Assembly: GCA_030699545.1 (NCBI GenBank)
Contig: JAUYMC010000397.1
Span: 1 to 32,128, forward strand
DNA: 32,128 bases
From: Gemmatimonadales bacterium
Lineage (GTDB): Bacteria; Gemmatimonadota; Gemmatimonadetes; Gemmatimonadales; GWC2-71-9
Reading direction: 5' to 3'
The translations under genes were made by a program, and so were the position numbers. Position 1 is the stretch's first letter. Every line of letters starts with the position of its first letter. Of the stretch, positions 1 through 7,132 are shown piece after piece. The notes under the pieces are model-generated. The model did not search any database and was not told where the DNA came from. It saw only the letters and a program-made list of their open reading frames with translations.

Positions 1-2
1 CG

Positions 3-1037
3 GTGCGGCGGGAGCGCCAGCGCAGCCGCTTCAACCTGCCGCTGTTTCCGACCACGACCATCGGGTCTTTCCCGCAGACGCCGGACATCCGCAAGGCGCG
101 CGCCGCCTTCAGGTGTGGCGAAACCGGGTACCTGCAGTATCTGGAAACGGTGCGCGCGGAGATCAGGCTGGCAATCGAAAAGCAGGAAGCGCTGGGACTG
201 GACGTGCTGGTGCATGGTGAGGCTGAGCGCAACGACATGGTCGAGTATTTCGGCGAGCAGCTCGCCGGATTCGCGTTCACCGAGCACGGCTGGGTGCAGT
301 CGTACGGGTCGCGCTACGTCAAACCGCCGATCATCTACGGCGACGTCTCCCGGCCCCAGCCGATGACGGTGCGGTGGAGCACGTACGCGCAGTCGCTCAC
401 CAAACAGCCCGTGAAGGGGATGCTGACGGGCCCGGTCACCATCCTGCAGTGGTCATTCGTGCGCGACGATCAGCCGCGCAGCGAGACCGCGAAACAGCTG
501 GCGCTCGCGATTCGCGATGAAGTGAAGGACCTCGAGGCCGCCGGCATCCGGGTGATCCAGATCGACGAGCCGGCCCTGCGGGAAGGGCTGCCGCTGCGGC
601 GCGCCGACTGGGCGGCGTATCTCGATTGGGCGGTGAACGCGTTCCGCCTGGCGACCGCCGGAGTGCGCGACGCCACGCAGATCCACACGCACATGTGTTA
701 CAGTGAGTTCAACGACGTGCTGCGGGTGATCGAGCGGATGGACGCCGACGTCATTTCGATCGAGAACGCGCGCTCGGGCTCGGAGCTGCTGCGCGGGTTC
801 GAGGAGTACAAGTATCCCAATGAGATCGGGCCCGGCGTCTACGACATTCACTCGCCCCGCGTGCCCTCCACGGAGGAGATGACGGCGGCGCTGAAGAGCA
901 TGCGGACGGTGCTGGACGACCGGCAGATCTGGGTCAATCCCGACTGCGGGCTCAAGACCCGCGGCTGGGCGGAGACGCTCCCGGCCTTGAAGAACATGGT
1001 GGCCGCGGCGCGCGCGATGCGCTCCCCCGCTGATTAG
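3..1037 (+). CDS. metE: Cobalamin-independent methionine synthase, C-terminal half (partial, 5' end off window)
   Basis: Transfers a methyl group from 5-methyltetrahydrofolate to homocysteine, the last step of methionine synthesis, in the cytosol. The 344 residues align along their length with the C-terminal catalytic barrel of MetE, from the [12 protein letters not shown]-type entry motif to the end. Zinc ligands are visible at His230, Cys232, Glu254 and Cys315, matching H641, C643, E665 and C726 of the E. coli enzyme, and the catalytic His lies at 283 (YDIHSP). Full-length MetE is about 750 residues. The reading frame is open to the window edge and begins inside the interdomain linker, so the N-terminal domain almost certainly lies upstream and the GTG at position 3 is not the real start. 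A separate core-MetE protein is the less likely alternative. The stop lies 9 nt before the nfu start, suggesting co-transcription. Confidence 0.95.
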   Translation: MRRERQRSRFNLPLFPTTTIGSFPQTPDIRKARAAFRCGETGYLQYLETVRAEIRLAIEKQEALGLDVLVHGEAERNDMVEYFGEQLAGFAFTEHGWVQSYGSRYVKPPIIYGDVSRPQPMTVRWSTYAQSLTKQPVKGMLTGPVTILQWSFVRDDQPRSETAKQLALAIRDEVKDLEAAGIRVIQIDEPALREGLPLRRADWAAYLDWAVNAFRLATAGVRDATQIHTHMCYSEFNDVLRVIERMDADVISIENARSGSELLRGFEEYKYPNEIGPGVYDIHSPRVPSTEEMTAALKSMRTVLDDRQIWVNPDCGLKTRGWAETLPALKNMVAAARAMRSPAD

Positions 1038-1046
1038 ATTGCGCGC

Positions 1047-1658
1047 ATGAGTCCAGACGAGCTCAAGATCACCGCCGAACCGGTGGACAATCACCGGTGC
1101 AAGTTCGTCGTGAGCCAGCCGATCTTTCCGGGCGGCGTGCGGCGCTTTCAGTCGGCCGCCGAGGCGCCCGGGTCGCCGCTGGCCGAGGCGATCTATGCGA
1201 TCCCCGAGGCGGGGGTCACCGAGCTGATCGTGTCGGGCAACATCGTGACGGTCGTGAAGCAGAGTCCGGCGCCGTGGCAGGCCCTGGGTCGGGCGGTCGG
1301 GGCCGCCATACGGTCCGCGCTGGCGTCGGCAGGGCCGGCGGTCGCACCCCCGGCCAAGCCGGCGGGTGATGCGGTCGATGATGACACGCTGTACGAACGC
1401 GTGGCGGACCTGTTCGACCGGCAAGTCAATCCGATGGTCGCCCGGCATGGTGGGCGCGTCGAGCTGATCGACGTGCAGGATGCCGTCGTCATGTTGCGGA
1501 TGGGTGGCGGGTGTCAGGGGTGTGGCATGGCCGACGTGACACTGCGCCAGGGCATCGAAGGGATGCTCGCCCAGGCGATCCCCGAAGTGCGGGGAATCGT
1601 GGATATCACCGATCACGCGACCGGCGCGAACCCCTACTTTCAGGCGTCCAAGAAATAA
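1047..1658 (+). CDS. Nfu-type iron-sulfur cluster scaffold/carrier
   Basis: 203-residue protein with an Nfu N-terminal domain (about 5-90), a Pro/Ala linker (95-110) and a NifU C-terminal domain (113-190). The C-terminal domain carries the Cys156-x2-Cys159 pair in a GGGCQGCG context, which in the family holds a transferable [4Fe-4S] cluster at a dimer interface. Its role is delivery of clusters to cytosolic apo-proteins. The ATG follows metE by 9 nt. Candidate local clients are the ferredoxin at 6878 and the radical SAM protein at 9209, but this is contextual inference. The domain order matches NfuA/Nfu1-type proteins rather than the three-domain NifU. Confidence 0.9.
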   Translation: MSPDELKITAEPVDNHRCKFVVSQPIFPGGVRRFQSAAEAPGSPLAEAIYAIPEAGVTELIVSGNIVTVVKQSPAPWQALGRAVGAAIRSALASAGPAVAPPAKPAGDAVDDDTLYERVADLFDRQVNPMVARHGGRVELIDVQDAVVMLRMGGGCQGCGMADVTLRQGIEGMLAQAIPEVRGIVDITDHATGANPYFQASKK

Positions 1659-2923
1659 ACCGGCTACTGCTGCTGTTGCCTTCCACGACCTACCGCGCGG
1701 CGGCGTTCGTGGCGGCAGCGCGCCAGCTGGGCGTCGAGCTGACCGTGGCATCCGAGCAGCCCAGCACACTCGAAGCCACCAACCCCGCCGGTCTCCTGAC
1801 CCTCGATTTCCAGGATCCCGCGCACGCCGCCGAGCAGGCGCGGGAGTTCTCCGCCCAACACCCCGTCGCCGCCGTCGTCGGTGTGGATGACGACACTGCC
1901 GTCATCGCCGCGCATGTCGCCGGGCGGCTCGCGCTCCGGGGGAACCCCGTCGCCGCGGCACTGGCGGCCCGCGACAAGCACCGCCAGCGGCAGCTGCTGG
2001 CGGCGGCCGGCGTGCCGGTGCCCCGGTTCGCGCTGCACCGCCTTGACGAAGACCCGACCGCACTCGCGAAGACCGTCGCCTATCCCTGCGTCCTGAAGCC
2101 GCTGCGGCTCAGTGCGTCGCGCGGCGTCATTCGCGCGGACACCGTGGCGGAGTTCGTAGCGGCGCAGGCACGGCTGCGCGCGATCGCCGCCGCCGGCGAT
2201 GGTGACGAGTCGTTTCTCGTCGAGGCGTTCATTCCCGGCTACGAAGTCGCGCTCGAGGGCTTGCTGGTGAACCGGCGGCTGCACGTGCTGGCGCTGTTCG
2301 ACAAGCCCGATCCCCTGGACGGCCCGTTCTTCGAGGAAACGATCTATGTGACGCCGTCGCGGGTGCCGGCGGGTCTCCAGACCGCGATCACGCAGGTCGC
2401 CGAGCGGGCGGTGAAGGCGCTCGGTCTGGTCGAAGGGCCGGTGCACGCCGAGCTGCGCTACAACGAGCGCGGCCCGTGGCTCATCGAGGTCGCGGCTCGG
2501 CCGATCGGGGGCAGGTGCTCGGCCGTTCTCAAATTCGGGGAAGGGGGAATGGGGAAGGGAGCGACGCTGGAAGAAGTCATCTTGCGGCACGCGCTGGGAA
2601 TGCCGATTCCGTCGCTGCAGCGAGAGAAGCAGGCGGCGGGGGTGATGATGATCCCGATTCCCGGCGCGGGGACGTTGCGGGAGGTACGGGGCGTCGAAGA
2701 GGCGAAGGGGGTGCCGCTGATCGAAGACGTACAGATCACGGCGCATCCGGGCGAAGCGCTGGTGCCGTTCCCCGAGGGGTCGCGCTATCCGGGGTTCATC
2801 TTTGCGCGGGGGGAGACGCCGGCGGCGGTGGAAGACGCGCTGCGCGCCGCCCACGCGCGCCTTTCCTTTATACTGCTTCCGCCACGACCTCCATCCAGTT
2901 CCGCGGCACCGACTCGACCTTGA
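1655..2923 (+). CDS. ATP-grasp ligase-like protein (non-canonical start)
   Basis: About 422 residues of ATP-grasp (carbamoyl-phosphate synthase/biotin carboxylase-like) type. A Rossmann-like N-terminus (LLLLLPSTTYRAAAF) is followed by the lysine motif KPLRLSASRG, a FLVEAFIPGYEVALEG strand and a metal-binding ELRYNERGPWLIEVAARPIGG block. These proteins join a carboxylate to an amine or thiol through an acyl phosphate; the substrate cannot be read from sequence. Homology begins right after the nfu stop, yet no ATG, GTG or TTG is available there. The frame reads ATA at 1655-1657, overlapping the nfu TAA, and CTG at 1667. The nearest upstream ATG (1511) would need a 49-residue extension lying wholly inside nfu. 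The last 56 nt overlap the convergent methyltransferase gene. A purine-rich heptamer repeat at 2537-2559 encodes a Gly-rich insert. Confidence 0.8.
   Translation: MNRLLLLLPSTTYRAAAFVAAARQLGVELTVASEQPSTLEATNPAGLLTLDFQDPAHAAEQAREFSAQHPVAAVVGVDDDTAVIAAHVAGRLALRGNPVAAALAARDKHRQRQLLAAAGVPVPRFALHRLDEDPTALAKTVAYPCVLKPLRLSASRGVIRADTVAEFVAAQARLRAIAAAGDGDESFLVEAFIPGYEVALEGLLVNRRLHVLALFDKPDPLDGPFFEETIYVTPSRVPAGLQTAITQVAERAVKALGLVEGPVHAELRYNERGPWLIEVAARPIGGRCSAVLKFGEGGMGKGATLEEVILRHALGMPIPSLQREKQAAGVMMIPIPGAGTLREVRGVEEAKGVPLIEDVQITAHPGEALVPFPEGSRYPGFIFARGETPAAVEDALRAAHARLSFILLPPRPPSSSAAPTRP
2537..2559 (+). repeat. Heptamer tandem repeat GGGGAAG/GGGGAAT, G-quadruplex motif
   Basis: Three consecutive 7-nt units, GGGGAAG, GGGGAAT and GGGGAAG, followed by GG. 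The four G-runs (4, 5, 4 and 3) have 2-3 nt loops and satisfy the G-quadruplex pattern on the coding strand. The repeat lies in the ATP-grasp gene and encodes FGEGGMGKGA, which interrupts an otherwise conserved region between the metal-binding block and the LEEVILRHALG helix. Confidence 0.75.
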
Positions 2924-3695
2924 GCTCTTCCATGGTACGCTCGAGGCCGACCTCGAGCGCCCGCGCCCCCTCTTCGAGCGGCACGCCGGGCAGCGCCCCT
3001 TCGATGAACAGCGAGAAATGTCCGATGTCGATGAGCGCCTGACGCGTCATGTCGACCCGCAGCAGCTCGATCGTCGTCGGCTTGAGTCCCGCGGCTTGGC
3101 ACAGCGCGCCGTACTGCTCCGGGGTCAGCCACTCCATCGCGGTCGTCTTGCCGTTGTGCTTGACCTCGATGCCTTTCTCCTTCAGCGCCTGCACGGACCG
3201 CACGATCCAGCGGCGCCAGAATCCGCTCGTGCCTTCGACGTAGGCGCCGTTGAAGAAGGTGCTGTTGAAGGCGAGCCCGCCGCCGGGATGGAGCACGCGG
3301 CGGATTTCGCCGAGTACCTGCGCCTTATTGGGGACGAGGTGAATCGCATTGAGGAAGACGACGGCGTCGGCGGAGCTGACGAGCTTGGACAGCCATTCGG
3401 CGCTGCCCTGGACGAACTCGGCGAGCTTCGAGGAGATGGCGGTGCGGGCCTTGGCGATCGCCGACGACGAGGGGTCCACGCCGATGACGCGCGGCGGCGG
3501 CTGCTGGGTGCGGACACGCTCGAGAATCAGCTGGGTGACGGCCCCCGGGCCGCAGCCCAGGTCGACGATGACCTGGCGGCCCGGGCAGATCACCTTGTCG
3601 ATGATCCACCGGTTCACCTGGGTGAAGAACGGATGCCGGGTGAACGGTGTGAAGGAAAAGCGGTCTTCTTCGGCCTCGTGGCCCAGAGTGGTCAC
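2868..3695 (-). CDS. Class I SAM-dependent methyltransferase
   Basis: 275 residues with a Rossmann-fold methyltransferase core. Motif I is at 44-51 (VDLGCGPG), followed by an acidic strand-2 end (VIGVDPSS), motif post-II (SADAVVFLNAIHLV) and a strand-5 region RRVLHPGGGLAFNS. The substrate is unknown; the C-terminal half (from about 150) shows no diagnostic signature, and small-molecule or quinone/tetrapyrrole substrates are possible. The gene starts with GTG (3693-3695), which overlaps the stop of the secreted LamG-like gene upstream in a GTGA arrangement, so the two are translationally coupled. Its last 56 nt run antisense into the end of the ATP-grasp gene. Confidence 0.85.
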   Translation of the reverse strand: MTTLGHEAEEDRFSFTPFTRHPFFTQVNRWIIDKVICPGRQVIVDLGCGPGAVTQLILERVRTQQPPPRVIGVDPSSSAIAKARTAISSKLAEFVQGSAEWLSKLVSSADAVVFLNAIHLVPNKAQVLGEIRRVLHPGGGLAFNSTFFNGAYVEGTSGFWRRWIVRSVQALKEKGIEVKHNGKTTAMEWLTPEQYGALCQAAGLKPTTIELLRVDMTRQALIDIGHFSLFIEGALPGVPLEEGARALEVGLERTMEELKVESVPRNWMEVVAEAV

Positions 3696-4351
3696 AGTTT
3701 GTGGATGCCCAGCGGGCCGAGGTGCACGTCGAGATTGTGGTTCACGCGGTACCCCACGACGCCGTTGACGTCGAGATCGGCGGCGTTGCCGGCGTAGACT
3801 TCCTTGCCGTTCACCATGAAGCGTGCCCGCCCGCCACGGACTTCAACGCTCAGCTCGTTGGCGGCTTCACCGCTGTCGCCCTTCACGATGGCGTCGTTGG
3901 CCGTCCATTCGACCACGGCGGTGGGCCGCGCGGCGTAGCTCGCGCGGCGGCGGATGCTGAACTTGCCGTCGATGGGGCGCACCAGGAAGTAGGTATAGCG
4001 CTGGGTCGAGTCGGCGAGGTTCCGGCCGCCGATGAGGAGGCCGAACGCCTCGGGGTGGGCGGGATTCTTCATCTGGATGAGCTTGGCGACGACGTGGTAG
4101 TCACCCGAGACGGTATCCTGGTCGCGCCAGTAGATGGCGGCGGGTCCGACGGTGGTATGGAGGTCGCCGCGATTGCCCATCGCGATGAACTTCACGTTGG
4201 TGGTGGGAGCGTTGCGCTCGGTGCGCACGTTCCAGCCGGGCGGGAAGCTGCCGCCGCCCTGGACGGCGCGGTCGGGGTCGGCCTGGGCGGCAAGCGATGG
4301 GGCAAAAAGCGCAAAGACCGCCGTAGCGGTCAGGAGTCGAGTCGAAATCAT
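3692..4351 (-). CDS. Secreted LamG/DUF1080-like (concanavalin-type) protein
   Basis: 219 residues from the ATG at 4351, chosen because it follows a GGGAG ribosome-binding site and gives a clean signal peptide (MISTRLL, hydrophobic core, LAAQ cleavage). A longer frame to 4414 would add 21 non-signal residues and overlap greA. The mature part has the pattern of a jelly-roll laminin-G/DUF1080 domain: GWNVRTE, paired Ile/Tyr strands, AFGLLIGGRNL, YTYFLVRPIDGKFSIRRR, and a final VNGKEVY...VNGVVGYRVNHNLDVHLGPL. No catalytic residues are evident, so a carbohydrate- or ligand-binding role in the periplasm is an inference. It is coupled to the downstream methyltransferase. Confidence 0.75.
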   Translation of the reverse strand: MISTRLLTATAVFALFAPSLAAQADPDRAVQGGGSFPPGWNVRTERNAPTTNVKFIAMGNRGDLHTTVGPAAIYWRDQDTVSGDYHVVAKLIQMKNPAHPEAFGLLIGGRNLADSTQRYTYFLVRPIDGKFSIRRRASYAARPTAVVEWTANDAIVKGDSGEAANELSVEVRGGRARFMVNGKEVYAGNAADLDVNGVVGYRVNHNLDVHLGPLGIHKL

Positions 4352-4410
4352 GGCTCCCTCAGAATGTATGTGTTCGACGGACCCTAAGTGACCCCTCCCT
4401 GGCGGCCCAG

Positions 4411-4905
4411 TCAAGACCGTCCTTCGGCCACGTCATGGACCGTATGAAGGTCGACGATCTTCAGCTTGCGCTTCCCCATGGGGAGCGTGATCTCGACCTT
4501 ATCCTTCACTTTCTTCCCCACGAGCCCCTTCCCGAGGGGCGACGCCATCGACACCGGCATCTCCGTCCCGTCGTCCTCCGCCTCGATGAACTCCCCCAGG
4601 GTGAGGGCGAACACCTCGATGATCTTGGTATCCACGTCCTCGACCGTGACGCGTGACCCGAAACCCACGCGATCCTTCGGGATGTCCTGCTCCCGCACGT
4701 CGGACAGCTTCGACAGCCGCAGCCGCAGATGATGCACGCGCGCCTGCGCAAACTGCTGGCGCTCCAAGGCGGCCTTGTACTCGGAGTTCTCCCGCAGGTC
4801 GCCATGGGCGCGCGCCTTCTCGATCTCCTTCGGCAAAACGAAAGAAATCTCGTGGTTCAGGCGCTCGACTTCGGCCTGGAGCTTGTTCTTCAGCGCTTCG
4901 ATCAT
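4411..4905 (-). CDS. greA: Transcription elongation factor GreA
   Basis: 164 residues, close to the usual 157-160. The N-terminal coiled-coil hairpin (1-75) carries the acidic tip motif at 36-43 (DLRENSEY), whose acidic residues coordinate the catalytic Mg2+ for RNA cleavage by backtracked RNA polymerase. The C-terminal FKBP-like domain (80-160) contains the conserved SPLGKGLVGKKVKD stretch. The protein enters the secondary channel of RNA polymerase and rescues arrested complexes. Start at ATG 4905; the preceding Shine-Dalgarno is weak. It lies 38 nt downstream of vapC on the same strand. GreB is a possible alternative, but the DLRENSEY tip and SPLGKALxG-like motif are general to Gre factors and the size fits GreA. 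Confidence 0.93.
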   Translation of the reverse strand: MIEALKNKLQAEVERLNHEISFVLPKEIEKARAHGDLRENSEYKAALERQQFAQARVHHLRLRLSKLSDVREQDIPKDRVGFGSRVTVEDVDTKIIEVFALTLGEFIEAEDDGTEMPVSMASPLGKGLVGKKVKDKVEITLPMGKRKLKIVDLHTVHDVAEGRS

Positions 4906-4943
4906 GGGATCTGCGGGAAGCTAAAGGGTGGGCCGCGGCTCGG

Positions 4944-5333
4944 CTACGCCGCCTTGACCCTCACGTCATAGCGCCGAAACGCCCGATCCGCTGTGAGAAT
5001 CGTCAGCTCCTCGAGCTGCGCCTGGGCGATCAGCAGCCGGTCGAAGGGATCGTGATGTAACGGCGGCAATGACGCCACCTGGAGCGCGTGCCGGTGCAGC
5101 ACCGCCAGGGGCGTCACCCCCGTGCGACGCATCCGTTCCGGCACCACGTCCGCCGGCGTTCCCGGCAGGGTCAGCTTTCCCAGGCCGTGCTTGATCGTGA
5201 TTTCCCAGGCGCTCGCGGCAGAGAAAAACAGCTCGTGCTCCATGCCCTCGACCAGCCGCCGGCCGGCAGGAGACAACCGCTCCGGCTCGGCCAGCATCCA
5301 CAGCCAGACATGAGTGTCGAGGAGCAGCTTCAC
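4944..5333 (-). CDS. vapC: PIN-domain toxin, VapC family
   Basis: 129-residue PIN-domain ribonuclease. The acidic metal-binding residues are all visible: Asp6 in LLLDTHVWLW, Glu44 in ASAWEI, Asp95/Asp98 in HHDPFDRLLIAQA and Asp116 in LTADRAF. Family members cleave tRNA or rRNA when freed from the antitoxin. The start is GTG (5331-5333), overlapping the antitoxin stop in a GTGA junction, the usual translational coupling for such modules. The W-rich THVWLWM start places it in the subgroup paired with Phd/YefM-type antitoxins. Nothing suggests inactivation. Confidence 0.9.
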   Translation of the reverse strand: MKLLLDTHVWLWMLAEPERLSPAGRRLVEGMEHELFFSAASAWEITIKHGLGKLTLPGTPADVVPERMRRTGVTPLAVLHRHALQVASLPPLHHDPFDRLLIAQAQLEELTILTADRAFRRYDVRVKAA

Positions 5334-5575
5334 TGCTCGAACGCGTCGAGGACCTCGGGGGGCAGCGGCGCGTCGAAATCCGGCGCGATAACCACGCGGC
5401 CCCGGTCCATGCCGAGCGGCCGCTCCGTGAGCGGCGGCGGCACGGGAACCAACCGCGCGACCGGCACCCCGTCGCGCGCAATCACGACCTCTTCCCCCTG
5501 CGCCACCTGCTCGAGCAGGCGCGACAGGTGGGTCTTGGCCTCATGCACGTTGTAGCGAGTCTTGGAACGCGACAT
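5330..5575 (-). CDS. Antitoxin, Phd/YefM family
   Basis: 81 residues from ATG 5575. The N-terminal Phd/YefM fold appears as YNVHEAKTHLSRLLEQVAQG followed by EEVVIARDGVPVARLVP, which in this family binds DNA as a dimer. The C-terminal tail (about 50-81) is the part expected to neutralise the VapC toxin encoded next. A frame start at 5620 would add 15 residues and run through the promoter/operator, so 5575 is preferred. A promoter (-35 at 5605-5610, -10 at 5582-5587) ends 6 nt before this ATG, predicting a leaderless or nearly leaderless mRNA, and a palindrome lies within it, consistent with autoregulation. Confidence 0.88.
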   Translation of the reverse strand: MSRSKTRYNVHEAKTHLSRLLEQVAQGEEVVIARDGVPVARLVPVPPPLTERPLGMDRGRVVIAPDFDAPLPPEVLDAFEQ

Positions 5576-5581
5576 GACCGC

Positions 5582-5610
5582 AGTATGACTAACTTGCTTA
5601 GCTAAGTCAA
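5582..5610 (-). promoter_or_regulatory. Sigma70-like promoter of the toxin-antitoxin operon
   Basis: Read on the minus strand: -35 TTGACT (5610-5605), a 17-nt spacer, and -10 CATACT (5587-5582). Only six bases separate the -10 from the antitoxin ATG at 5575, so transcription should begin at or next to the start codon. Confidence 0.6.
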
Positions 5611-5611
5611 G
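5593..5611. promoter_or_regulatory. Palindromic operator candidate (CTTAGCTAAG core)
   Basis: A perfect 10-nt palindrome CTTAGCTAAG at 5597-5606 is extended by CTTG/CAAG arms (5593-5596 and 5608-5611) with one unpaired base. It overlaps the -35 and spacer of the toxin-antitoxin promoter. This is where a Phd-type antitoxin would be expected to bind. It also sits 21 nt before the divergent Mrp gene. Confidence 0.55.
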
Positions 5612-5631
5612 CCTGTCCATCTTTCCGTGAG

Positions 5632-6435
5632 ATGCGCACCTATCACGACCTCACCGACCCCGATCGCTCCGGCCTGGCCCAGCAGATCGGCGCTCAGCGC
5701 CAGCGGGTGGCTGAGCGCCTGGCCGGCGTGGGCCGGATCGTGGCGGTGATGAGCGGCAAGGGCGGGGTGGGCAAGAGCTATGTCACGGCGCATCTTGCGC
5801 GTGCCCTCGCCCGGGCCGGAAAGCCAACCGGCGTCCTCGACGCCGACCTCAATGGCCCCACGATCCCCCGGCTGCTCGAGGTTTCCCGCGCACCGCTCAC
5901 CGCGCACAGCGCACACGTCGAGCCGATGGTCGGGCTGGATGGAGTCCGGTGTATTTCGATGGCCCTTCTATTAGAAGACGGCGCGCCCCTGGCGTTCCGC
6001 GGCCCGAGCGCCGAGAGCTTCGTGTGGCGCGGCGCGATGGAGGCGACCGCCCTCCGCGAGTTCCTGGGCGACGTGGAGTGGGGCACACTCGATACGCTGC
6101 TGCTCGACCTGCCGCCGGGCATGCAGCGCTACGTCGAGCTGTGTGACATCCTCGGCACACCGCCGGCGGTGCTCACCGTGACGATCCCCACGCCGGAATC
6201 GCGTGACGCCGTGCGCCGGGCGATGCGGGCCGCCGTGGACCGCGGCTCGGCGCTGCTCGGTGTCGTGGAGAACATGGTAGGGGGAGAGCTGAGGGGATCT
6301 GCTGCTGACGAATTGGCAAGCGAGTTCGGCACACCGGTGATCGGTCGCGTGCCATTCCATCCGAGTGCGAATGCGTGGGACCAGATCGCCGACCAGGTTT
6401 CCCGCGCACCGCGCACCGCGCACCGCGCATCATGA
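5632..6435 (+). CDS. Mrp/NBP35-type P-loop ATPase
   Basis: 267 residues of the SIMIBI-class Mrp family. The deviant Walker A is at 41-49 (SGKGGVGKS), followed by the DADLNGPTIPRLL switch region, the SMALLLEDGAPLAFRGP segment and Walker B (LLLDLPPG). Family members carry and insert Fe-S clusters. The C-terminal CxxC that normally binds the bridging cluster is absent: after VVENM the sequence reads VGGELRGS with no cysteines, so either the function differs or the cluster ligand comes from the zinc-ribbon partner encoded next. Two copies of a GCGCACC heptamer repeat (5888-5915, 6404-6429) lie in frame, one of them forming the C-terminus. The stop overlaps the next ATG (ATGA). Confidence 0.85.
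   Translation: MRTYHDLTDPDRSGLAQQIGAQRQRVAERLAGVGRIVAVMSGKGGVGKSYVTAHLARALARAGKPTGVLDADLNGPTIPRLLEVSRAPLTAHSAHVEPMVGLDGVRCISMALLLEDGAPLAFRGPSAESFVWRGAMEATALREFLGDVEWGTLDTLLLDLPPGMQRYVELCDILGTPPAVLTVTIPTPESRDAVRRAMRAAVDRGSALLGVVENMVGGELRGSAADELASEFGTPVIGRVPFHPSANAWDQIADQVSRAPRTAHRAS
5879..5915 (+). repeat. GCGCACC heptamer repeat, copy 1
   Basis: AGGTTTCCC is followed by four 7-nt units at 5888-5915 (GCGCACC, GCTCACC, GCGCACA, GCGCACA). It lies in frame in the Mrp gene, encoding VSRAPLTAHSAH. The same flank plus heptamers recur at 6395-6430. Confidence 0.75.
6395..6430 (+). repeat. GCGCACC heptamer repeat, copy 2
   Basis: AGGTTTCCC is followed by three perfect GCGCACC units and a partial fourth (6404-6429). 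It encodes the last residues of the Mrp protein (VSRAPRTAHRA) and ends 2 nt before the start codon of the next gene, so it also forms that gene's translation-initiation region. Confidence 0.75.
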
Positions 6436-6881
6436 AGTTCCTGTGCGTAGACTGCGACTCCCAAATGTCGTTTGCCGAGCGCCAGCTTCCCGGCGACGGC
6501 ACCCTCGCCGCCACGTTCAAATGCCCGAAGTGCGGCCGCGTCGTCGCCATGCTCACGAACCCCATGGAAACGCAGCTCGTCTCGTCGCTCGGCGTCGAGA
6601 TCGGCGGCCGGACGGTGCCCGAGCAGCCGCTGCAAACTATCCGCAGCGCGGTTGCGACAGGGCGGGAAGATGCCTTTGATGATGGGAGCAGGGAGCAGGG
6701 AGCGGGCAGCAGGACGTCCTGGTCGGCTGACGCGTTACAACGCCTGGACCGTGTCCCGAACTTCGTGCGTGGCATGGTAAAGCGGATCTACGCCGACTAC
6801 GCGAAAGAGCGCGGCATCGCGGAGATCACACCGGCGGTGATGGACACAGCGCGGAGCGAACTGGGGCTCGAAGGGATGTGA
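6432..6881 (+). CDS. Zinc-ribbon protein with C-terminal PCP_red-like domain
   Basis: 149 residues from the ATG that overlaps the Mrp stop (ATGA). A zinc ribbon or rubredoxin-like knuckle spans 1-40 with Cys5, Cys8, Cys31 and Cys34. After a poorly conserved linker containing a GGGAGCA heptamer repeat (residues about 85-93), residues 97-145 match the small helical PCP_red domain found at the C-terminus of the BchB/ChlB subunit of dark-operative protochlorophyllide reductase: WS.A..RL.RVP.FVR....I...A.ERG..EITP.VM..AR. No bch genes are present here. The function is unknown. Co-expression with an Mrp ATPase, a ferredoxin and (further on) a radical SAM protein with the same domain suggests a tetrapyrrole- or Fe-S-related role. 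Confidence 0.8.
   Translation: MKFLCVDCDSQMSFAERQLPGDGTLAATFKCPKCGRVVAMLTNPMETQLVSSLGVEIGGRTVPEQPLQTIRSAVATGREDAFDDGSREQGAGSRTSWSADALQRLDRVPNFVRGMVKRIYADYAKERGIAEITPAVMDTARSELGLEGM
6684..6706 (+). repeat. GGGAGCA heptamer repeat, plus-strand copy (G-quadruplex motif)
   Basis: Three 7-nt units, GGGAGCA, GGGAGCA and GGGAGCG, then GG. Four GGG runs with 3-4 nt loops satisfy the G-quadruplex pattern. The 19-mer at 6685-6703 recurs exactly in inverted orientation at 8370-8388. Within its gene it encodes a Ser/Arg/Gly/Gln linker. Confidence 0.75.
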
Positions 6882-7126
6882 GTGACCTCGACGAGCGTAC
6901 CGTTGGGGACCTCCGCATCCGCATCGACCGCACCCTCTGCGTCGGGTTCGGCGACTGCGTGACCGAAGCGCCGGAAGCCTTTGTCCTCGACGACACCGGG
7001 ACCGCCATCTTCGTAAACCCCGACAAAGTGGAACGCGAGCGCCTGCTCCGGGCATGCGACGTGTGCCCGGTCGATGCCATCACCGTCTGGGACGGATCGG
7101 GGGCGCAAATCATCCCGCCGAGCTGA
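6878..7126 (+). CDS. Small single-cluster ferredoxin
   Basis: 82-residue ferredoxin of the type usually holding one [3Fe-4S] or [4Fe-4S] cluster. Cys21-x5-Cys27 (CVGFGDC) is followed by the typical AP.AF segment, and a CxxCP motif at 60-64 leads into VDAITV. The position that distinguishes 3Fe from 4Fe centres is Phe24 rather than Cys, which favours a [3Fe-4S] cluster or an atypical [4Fe-4S] one. It would act as a cytosolic electron donor. Start at GTG 6878, overlapping the previous stop (GTGA). A likely partner is the radical SAM protein at 9209, which needs a one-electron donor; this is inference from context. Confidence 0.88.
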   Translation: MSDLDERTVGDLRIRIDRTLCVGFGDCVTEAPEAFVLDDTGTAIFVNPDKVERERLLRACDVCPVDAITVWDGSGAQIIPPS

Positions 7127-7132
7127 AAAAGT

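Noticed and set aside
1511-1657. N-terminal extension of the ATP-grasp protein from ATG 1511
   Set aside because: The 49 extra residues lie wholly inside nfu, are Arg-rich and match nothing in the family. The natural start is next to the nfu stop.
453-1769. Long minus-strand open frame opposite metE and nfu
   Set aside because: Arg/His/Pro-rich, no domain signature, and fully antisense to well-recognised genes. Such frames are expected in very GC-rich DNA.
4386-4414. Promoter for the LamG-like gene (TTGACT on the minus strand at 4414-4409)
   Set aside because: No acceptable -10 at 16-19 nt spacing, and the -35 lies over the end of greA.
5888-6429. Possible CRISPR array from the repeated GCGCACC units
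   Set aside because: Units are 7 nt and contiguous with no spacers, and both copies lie inside a coding frame. No cas genes are present.
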